In this document: in pieces, positions 29,503 through 36,359 of the stretch
Position numbering within the stretch: the first letter of the stretch is position 1
Layout: every line of letters begins with the position of its first letter
Origin: Scedosporium boydii
Lineage: Eukaryota; Ascomycota; Sordariomycetes; Microascales; Microascaceae
Assembly (NCBI GenBank): GCA_002221725.1
Contig: NJFT01000316.1
Location: 1-36,359, forward strand
Length of the DNA: 36,359 nucleotides
Reading direction: 5' to 3'
Translations under genes and position numbers: made by a program
The notes under the pieces: generated by a model
Told to the model about the DNA's origin: nothing
The model's input: the letters and a program-made list of their open reading frames with translations, nothing else
The model's database searches: none

Positions 29503-32196
29503 CTAGGGTAAATTACCATTGGCGTCAAAAAGCCAGTCCCAGTCCTGTGGACCCCACCAGGCAAACATTGACTGTTGGGTTTCCCCGAACAACCCTGCCA
29601 TGAAGTCCGTCTCTTGGTAGGTCGTTGTGGAGGGAGTGCTGGTGAATTCCCATTCCTGGATAGTACCCACGTTAATACCAGGAATGGTCGTGCTGTCCGT
29701 TTCAGCTGGGGTTTTGAGGCCGCCGTCAATCATACTGGATCTAAGTTCTGTCGCCAGCGGCTGTTGCAAATCTAGCTTGTCGCAAATAGATTGAGCCGGC
29801 TCAGCGTTTGCCGGAGTAGGCGCACCACCCCGCTGCCTCGACGAGTCATCTGGGTGGGTTTGTTCCTGTACTCGTTCTGGCCGGTGGATCTGGATAGGAA
29901 TGGAAGGCGATGTGGCAGTAATGCCCGGCCGATCATTGTCCGTAGCCCCGTCGTATTCGTCATCCGTGTCCTTGCTCGAAAAATCGGCTCTACGGAGTAG
30001 ACTATGAATCGCTAACCTCTGGCGGGTCTGAGCCGCCACCGAAAGCTGTTTTTTCGGAGAACGGGCTTCGTCTTGTTGTGTTATGCCGTCCTCCGGTCTT
30101 TCGGGTGACGAGAATACTGCATGAGTGGACAGGGTGTCATGGGATGGCTGTCGGCACTGACTTGGATACAAAGAATAATACTGGGTGCCACCACTTATGT
30201 CTCGCTGCTGTTCCGAGAATACCTTCAATGACCGTTCTAACTCCTGGATGATGGGTGCCACCAGGGCAGAGGATGGGAAAAAGCGTTTCAAGGCAGCAAG
30301 GCACAAATCTCCGCGGCTGGCGGCGAATCCAGGAGCAGGACGGGAGGAACTCTTGCCGAAGCGGGAGATGAACAAGATGAGACGTGTAGCGTGATACGCA
30401 CATATCGCAGTGTCGAACTCGAGCAAGTGGTGTTCCGTGCTGTGCTGGTTCAGGGACGTGATGATTTGTATGATGCGCGTCGCATGTTGCAGACAATGTT
30501 CCTCGGCAGCAACCAAGGCAAACTCGGAAATTCCATTTAGTACCGGGGCAGGGGCAGCTTCGGGGTATCCAGCGAGCAGGAGGCGGTTAATGTCACAGTG
30601 AGCCTGATGCCATGAAACGTGAGCAAGCACGCGTCTTGGGAGCCATCGGTCTCGGCTGGAGTCAACCAAACCCGTGGTAGCAAAGTTCGTCAGGATGCCA
30701 CCGCCTGGAAGAGTGTCCGGCGACTCCACGGTGGAGAGGGTGTGAGCGTGGTGATGAAGGAGGTCGCCAAGGGATGGGAGCTCATTCTCGACAAGAGCGA
30801 CGCTCCGAGTCAGTTTCATAATATCCCTTCGAGCCGATTCGAGCCGCATAAGCAGCCTGTAGGCACCTCCTTCCTCACTAGAGACGTTCCCGTCACCCTC
30901 CTTGTGGTTAAGGACCTCGTCGTCAGACCCTTCCCCTGGTCTAGGGCTAGGAGCGAAGCTCTCTTCGGCGTGCGGAAAGTCGATATATATGACTTCCAGG
31001 GGAAACAGATCAAATTCCGCGAGACCGCAAGAGAAGTATCTCTCAACAATTTTTAGAGACCAGAGAATGCGCCGGCGGACCTCGCGCGCGACAGGGTCCA
31101 GGTCTGGCCGCTCGTGATTCAGACGCATGGCGGCAGCAAAGCGAGCCGCAGTGGCTGTAAGCATGAATGCTCGCTGGAAACAACCGGTTTCCATACGATG
31201 ATGAATGATCAAGAGCAATGTCTGTAAGCGGGGAATGTTTGGGCTTTCCAAATTCACCCAGACACTCTGCTCAGCGGCTTGTACCCAGGAGGCGGTCGTG
31301 GCTGCCGGCAACGAAATGTCATTTCCGTTCCCCAAGTGCAAGGTGGTTATGGCGCAGATAGCCGAGACCAGGTCACCATAGATGTGGCCATTACGGCAGC
31401 GCCTCTTAGTAGTTTGGGGGTGGAGAAAAGAATACGAAGGCATGGGGTAGATCCTATCAAAGAAAACGTCGACAAGACGTAACTGAAGCTCACGAAGGCT
31501 ATTCCCGGAAATTTTGTTCGTACCAGGGCCTGAGCAGGAATGGCTTGATCTTTCCAGATGTAAACTTGAGGGTTGTGGTGGATACGGATGAGAGGCCAGA
31601 GCCATGGGCGATGGCGCTGAGGGTGGTACAGTAGGAGTCTCCGGACTCGACTTTGCGGCTTCACCACGGGAGGAATAACTAGGTACCCGGTCTTCACTCC
31701 AGTCGGTATCGTCACGGAGGACCTGGTTACCTCGTTTTGGGGGCAGGTAAACACACTCGCTTCCACGTTGACGGCAACTCGTACAGGATGGCCGAGTCGC
31801 AGAGCACCTGGTCTTCTTCTCCCGGCAAGCAGCACACGCGCGTGATCCACGGAGCCGCCTCGGCCTGCCTGTGACCTGTGAGAAGGCGGTGACTGACTCG
31901 ATCTGCACTTCCGAAGGCGTAATGGGAGTGTCGCGGCCATCCACATTCGTCGCATCCGACATAGGAGTCGAGAGTGAACACGGGAAACCTAGCCGCCTGC
32001 AATTGGAACAGATGCCTCGCCGCTTGTCACAGCGGACCTTGAATGGGTCAAACATTAGCAAAGAGGACAGTCCAATGATCCGGATGGCATGGGACATCTA
32101 GCCTTGTACCTTGCGCCATCGACATTGAGCACATGTTTGCGCCCCATTGGCCAAACCGGTCGACTTGAAGCGCCCGATAAAATATTGACCATCCAT
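29503..32196 (-). CDS. Transcription factor with two tandem Zn2Cys6 clusters, 2 exons
   Basis: Exons 32196-32110 and 32037-29503, 873 aa. The 72-nt intron has donor gtacaa, branch-like gctaat and acceptor ttcaag, phase 0. Exon 1 (29 codons from the ATG at 32196) supplies TCAQCRWRK and exon 2 begins VRCDKRRGICSNC, so splicing completes the first cluster: Cys22, 25, 32, 39, 42 and 49, CX2CX6CX6CX2CX6C. A second full cluster with identical spacing follows: Cys97, 100, 107, 114, 117 and 124 (ACAACREKKTRC...). A fungal-specific middle homology region follows (about 205-560), for example RELQLRLVDVFFDRIYPMPS, then Ser/Pro/Thr-rich linkers. A start at the in-frame Met of the unspliced frame (32097) would lose half the first cluster. 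It probably regulates transcription in the nucleus; the target is unknown, with the neighbouring GH3 gene a natural candidate. Confidence 0.9.
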
Positions 32197-32560
32197 AATG
32201 AAGCCGGCGGAGGTCAGTCGATGAACGTTGCTAGATCAACTCCATGCACCGATGGAGTGTAACAAGCTGCCTCGGACAAGGGAGGAGCAGGATGCGGAAA
32301 TGGTTCGATGGGGATGGGAAAGGCAGGCGAGGTGGAGAAAGGCAATTTACATATACTGACGCTTCTACAGAGCTAGCCGGAACAGTCCTAGTTACCCCAA
32401 ATACCCAAAAATTTATATCATTTTGGGAGCTCAAAGGATCTAGGGGGGAACAAAACCTGGGTTTTGTGGGGTTTGCGGGGGACGGGACTGGTGGACATCT
32501 GGCAACAGACGGTCCCCGAATCGCGTCACCCAAACCTACATGACTCTGTAATTTCTGCGG
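32197..32560. promoter_or_regulatory. Regulator promoter abutting the RIP tract
   Basis: Only about 360 bp of ordinary-composition DNA separates the regulator start (32196) from the AT-rich RIP tract. It presumably holds the promoter. A plus/minus pair of short frames (32231-32543) has no recognisable motif. Confidence 0.4.
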
Positions 32561-35500
32561 AGTAAATAAAATAGGAAATAACTTAGCTACTAAATAGTAT
32601 TAACTAGAAGAGTTACCTTTAAGTAAGCTAAGAGCCTTTAGAATAATAATCTACTTTAAAGTACTTATTATAAAAGATTTAAATTACCTACTAAAGGGAA
32701 GAAAGTATAAATAAGTATATATAATAAGAGTTATAATAGCTTTTAAAACTATACTATTAGTAGAAGAAATATTATAGTATATACTTAAAGAATACTAAAA
32801 GTATAGTAAAATATTTACTAAAGAATTAGATATTAAGCTATTAGAATATAGCTAGTAAGATTATAAGATATTATTAAAGAAAGGTATTTAACTAAAGTTT
32901 ATATTTATCTATAACTTTAATAAAGTATAGTAGTAAATATTAAGAGACTATATAGTAAAAATATTAAAAAAGAGATATATTAGACCTTTAATATTACTAG
33001 TAAGATATCTAATCCTTTAGATATTAAAGAAAAATAGTAAACTATAAATATATATAGACTATTAGTAATTTAATAAAATTACTATTAAAAACTAATACTT
33101 ACTATTACTTATCTTAAAACTATAGGATATACTCTAGGAAGTATAATAGTTTATAATTCTAGACTTAAAAAAAATATATAATTTAATCTATATTAAAAAA
33201 GGTAATAAGTAGAAGACTACTTTTAGGATATACCTTAAGTACTTTAAATACTTAGTTATACTTTTTAGATTAATAAATACTCCTATAAGCTTTTAGATAA
33301 TAATTAACTATATCTTATAAAAATACTTAGACTACTTTATAATAATATACCTTAATAATATCTTTATCTTTTTAAAAATATTAGAAAAATATAAGGAATA
33401 TATATATAAAGTTTTCTAAAAATTGTAAAATATAAAACTATTAATAGAACTAGCTAAGTATAAATTCTATAAATAGTAAGTAGACTTCCTTAGATATATA
33501 ATCTAACTTAAGAAGGTCTAAATATAAAAATTAAAGGTTAAAGCTATTTTAAAATAGCTAATACTAACTAATATTATAAAAGTAAGAGAATTTCTTAGGT
33601 TCTTTAACTTCTATAAGAAGTTTTTAAGAGGTTATAGTACTTATATATAAGCCCTTATAGAACTTACTAAAAAAGATAAGATATTCTAATAGGAACTAGA
33701 GAAATGGAAAATATTCTAGAAAGCTAAGTAGTTAGTATATAAATAACCTATATTTTATTAAGTAGACCTTATAAAACCCTTTAAATTAGAAACTAATATA
33801 TTAAACTATAGACTAAGTATATAACTAAGATAGTAAGATAAAGATAGTAAAATTTACCTAGTAGTATTTATATTAAAAAAGCTTAGTAGACTTAAATTAT
33901 ATTATACTTTGTCGGAGCCGGGCAGCACAACCAACAACACAAACAAGACTGTGCCGCCCACTTAAGAGAATAATTAGGAGTGGCTGAGAGCTACACCGCA
34001 AAGAAGAAATAGTCCAATAGTTGTCGGAATGGTCTAATAGTCAAGTAGGACGTCGAGAAGTGGATAATCAGTCGGAATCTACATCGTAGGACATCACATC
34101 CAAAGAAGAGAAGAGAAATGTAAAGATAGGAAAAGAAGTAATATTAAGAAAAGAATAGTAAAGAACGTCTACTACAACAACGCTCTAGCTAACAGGAAAC
34201 AACTGATCGCTCCCAATCGCGATGCTGTCCTTCGCCTGCTTCTGCGCTGTACTGCCTTGTCTAAGAACTAGTTTATGAAAAATGGGGGGCTATCATCCTT
34301 TTATGTATAAGTAAGGTTCGGATGTATAGCACATCGGGCTTCCGGTGGCGGCACCGATCAGCAATGTAGCGGCGCCGCCGCCAGTCGCTCTATATACTAA
34401 TACAATACTATCTTTAATAAAGAGCTAATAGCTATTATTAAAGTATTTAAAAAATAAAGATATTATCTTACTAAAGCTAAATACTTAATTATAATATACT
34501 CTAATTATAAGAACCTTATAGGATTTACTATAATAAAGAAACTTAATTAATAATAGATATAATAAGTAAAGGAACTATCTAAATATAATTTTAAGATTAT
34601 ATATATTAAAGGAAAAGAAAATAAAAAAGCTAATACTTTTAACTAGAAGCTAAACTACTTCTAGAAAGTACTAAGAGAAATAAGTATCCTCCTTTACTAT
34701 AATAAAGAAGGAAACCTATAATAATTAGCTATAAGATATTAGATATAATAAGTTAATCTAATTATAAAGGAAATTAAGAACTATTATATAGACCTCGGAC
34801 TATAAAACTAAATATAGATTTAAAAATAACTATAGATAATAATATTTCTAAACTTAATAAAAAGATTTATCTAAGTAATCTATAAAATATTATATAATAA
34901 ATATTTAGAAATTATAAAAATTATAAAAAAAGTATTAAAGAAATATTTTATTTTATATTTTAAGAAAGTAATTACTAAAATTATAGTTAAGTACTTTTAA
35001 TATAAGAAAAATAAAAATTAACTTTATAAGTTTTATAAGTAACTATAACCTATATTAATACTAAAAGTATTATAATAGAAAATTATTATTAACTTTATTA
35101 TTAAACTACTAAAGTTAAAGGACCTAGCTATAGAAGTTAAATATAATAATATTATAATAGTAATTAATAAGCTAATAAAGTATATTTACTTTATACTTTA
35201 TAATAAATCTATAAAAATATTATAATTTATAAAACTATTTTTATAAACTATAGTAGCTAATTATAACTTACTAAAAAAAGTTAACTTAAATAAAAGTAAA
35301 GTATTTATCTTTTATTTTTAATAAAACTTATTAAATAAAATAGAAATTAATTATAAATTATTTATTACTTATTATTTAAAAATATAAAAATAAGTAAAAT
35401 AAATAAATTAAATATTTAAAATATATTTATAATATTATATTAATTAAAAATAAAATAACTAGATATTATTACTACTTTTAACTTAGAAAGCTTATAATAT

Positions 35501-35770
35501 TAATATATTAAAAAGCTTTAAAATATTATTATTTTATATAAATTATAATATTAAATTTAAAATAAAATTTAAATTTATAAATATAAAAATATAAATAAAG
35601 TAAATAATTTTTATAATAAATAAAATAAAAAAATTATATAAATAATTAAAAAAAAACTATAATTTATCTAATAAAAAATAAAATATTATATTAATAATAA
35701 ATAATTTAAAAAACTAACTTTTAAAAAGAAAAATAAAATCTAATTATTATAAAAAAAATTAAAAACTAAA
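32560..35770 (+). mobile_element. RIP-saturated Ty3/gypsy retroelement, pol remnant
   Basis: Despite dozens of stops, plus-strand translation recovers pol in order. RT: about 32830-33420, with ...TTFRIYLKYFKYLVILFRL, INTPISF and the catalytic YLDD now YLNN (33348-33359). RNase H: about 33730-33908 and 34410-34600, with KIYLVVFILKKLS, then NKELIAIIKVFKK and YSNYKNL. Integrase: about 34860-35350, with NNIIIVINKLIKYIYFI matching the core. Every residue change fits C-to-T or G-to-A. CpA, TpG and CpG are nearly absent, the end state of repeat-induced point mutation. LTRs of the host element were not identified. Both edges are approximate; 32560-32780 and 35400-35770 have the same composition but no clear homology. 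Confidence 0.88.
33909..34404. mobile_element. LTR-like insertion (solo LTR candidate) in the RIP tract
   Basis: A 496-bp block of normal base composition (many CpA, TpG and CpG) interrupts the RNase H of the RIPed gypsy element. It runs from (T)TGTCGGAGCC to TAATACA, so a TG...CA end pair fits an LTR. The 5-bp ATACT occurs immediately before it (33904-33908) and after it (34405-34409). Removing 33909-34409 (501 bp) restores the RNase H frame across the joint. No long ORF occurs inside. It could also be another short non-autonomous element. Confidence 0.75.
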
Positions 35771-35791
35771 GACCTGACCACCATGGGCCGC

Positions 35792-35938
35792 TGGTTTGGA
35801 AGGAAAGTATGGTTTAGGAGGAAAAAACGAGACTTTTGTTTCTAAAGGATTTCACTAAGAAATAGAAAGTACCCACGGTGCCGGCACGGTGGCGCGAACA
35901 GTATACTTCCTCCCAAACCATATTTCCTCCCAAACCAT
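35792..35938. repeat. Near-perfect inverted repeat, 33-nt arms
   Basis: Left arm 35792-35824 and right arm 35906-35938, separated by 81 bp. They match except for one inserted base and three A/G differences. Each arm is itself two direct copies of a unit like tatggtttgggaggaa. The loop contains the palindrome gtgccggcac near 35880. It could be a hairpin from a MITE or an LTR-related piece. Confidence 0.75.
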
Positions 35939-36222
35939 ATATTAAACCGGCCCTTGGGGCTACGGCGTTTCCCGGCCGGAAATTTCCTTCTTAAAAGAAA
36001 ACGAAAATAACCACGTTCGATGCATAGAAAGTAAAAGATACTATTAAGACGGGAATAATATAAAGAATCCGATTCCAAAGTCGGAATAAAATTCCCTTTA
36101 CTAGTAAACTAGAAATAATTAAGTAAAAGTAATTTCAAGGTACAAAGTAGCTCTAAGTCACTTTCTATAGCTAATTCTAGCCAATAATAACCCTAGAAAT
36201 AAAAAGAAGACCCACTTTAAAA

Positions 36223-36247
36223 CCTCACCTCACCTCACCTCACCTCA
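36223..36247. repeat. (CCTCA)5 microsatellite
   Basis: Five perfect copies of CCTCA in direct succession. Confidence 0.95.
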
Positions 36248-36313
36248 CTCTACTCTATCATCTTCCTTCTTTATCTTATAGTAAAGGTAAAGAAAAGGAA
36301 GAAGTTCCCCCTT

Positions 36314-36315
36314 TT

Positions 36316-36345
<30 letters not shown>
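36314..36345. repeat. (TTC)10 microsatellite
   Basis: About ten perfect TTC units close to the window edge. Confidence 0.95.
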
Positions 36346-36347
<2 letters not shown>

Positions 36348-36359
36348 CTACCTATCCCA

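Larger units (their letters stand above)
35771..36359. other. AT-rich flank beyond the RIP tract, no gene
   Basis: Composition is less extreme than in the RIP tract. I see no gene; the minus frame at 35842-36078 has no motif. It holds the inverted repeat above and two microsatellites listed separately. Confidence 0.45.

Noticed and set aside
31347..31955. Minus-strand ORF of 202 codons
   Set aside because: It overlaps the regulator in another frame and is Arg-rich without motifs, a typical shadow of a GC-rich coding region.
32038..32097. Start of the zinc-cluster regulator at 32097
   Set aside because: That start translates intron sequence and destroys the first Zn2Cys6 cluster; the exon at 32196-32110 restores exact cysteine spacing.
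36314..36345. TTC run near the window edge as a telomere repeat
   Set aside because: Fungal telomeres are usually TTAGGG/CCCTAA; this is a plain microsatellite.

Overview
This window looks like an accessory chromosomal region of a filamentous ascomycete (Pezizomycotina, possibly a Eurotiomycete such as Aspergillus or Penicillium). The grounds are short GT-AG introns of 54-132 nt with CTGAC or GCTAAC-like branch points, Zn2Cys6 regulators, fungal MFS and GST families, a relic fungal PKS-NRPS, a mitochondrially targeted copper nitrite reductase, and a long tract damaged by repeat-induced point mutation (RIP). Genus is inferred from general character only. There are no bacterial operons, tRNA, rRNA or CRISPR arrays that I can see.

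Layout. 0.4-2.1 kb: a broken gene of an uncharacterised fungal family. 3.4-4.3 kb: a glutathione S-transferase. 5.5-6.9 kb: an MCT-type MFS transporter. 7.4-8.2 kb: an unrecognised Asp-Pro-rich protein. 8.2-10.3 kb: mostly empty. 10.3-11.9 kb: a PYROXD2/phytoene-desaturase-like FAD oxidoreductase, tail to tail with nirK (12.4-13.9 kb, minus). About 1.2 kb beyond the nirK start, in divergent orientation, is a four-exon formate/nitrite transporter (15.1-16.2 kb, plus). 16.2-19.8 kb is gene-poor. 19.8-20.3 kb (minus) holds a two-exon small secreted cysteine-rich protein that single-frame ORF finding misses. 21.5-25.4 kb (minus) is the decayed 3' half of a PKS-NRPS, with C-A-T-R domains recognisable across frameshifts and stops. 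26.6-29.2 kb is an intact two-exon GH3 beta-glucosidase, tail to tail with a large regulator (29.5-32.2 kb, minus) that has two tandem Zn2Cys6 clusters, the first completed only by splicing. From about 32.56 kb onward the sequence is extremely AT-rich: a Ty3/gypsy pol (RT, RNase H, integrase) saturated with RIP. A normal-composition, LTR-like insertion of about 496 bp splits its RNase H.

The clearest functional unit is nirK plus the nitrite/formate channel, which together could import nitrite and reduce it to NO; no P450nor-type NO reductase is in the window. The GH3 enzyme and the tandem-cluster regulator form a second plausible pair. The rest looks like accessory, fast-turnover DNA: dead secondary metabolism, a candidate effector or antimicrobial peptide, and RIP-killed transposons reaching to within about 360 bp of a regulator's start codon.
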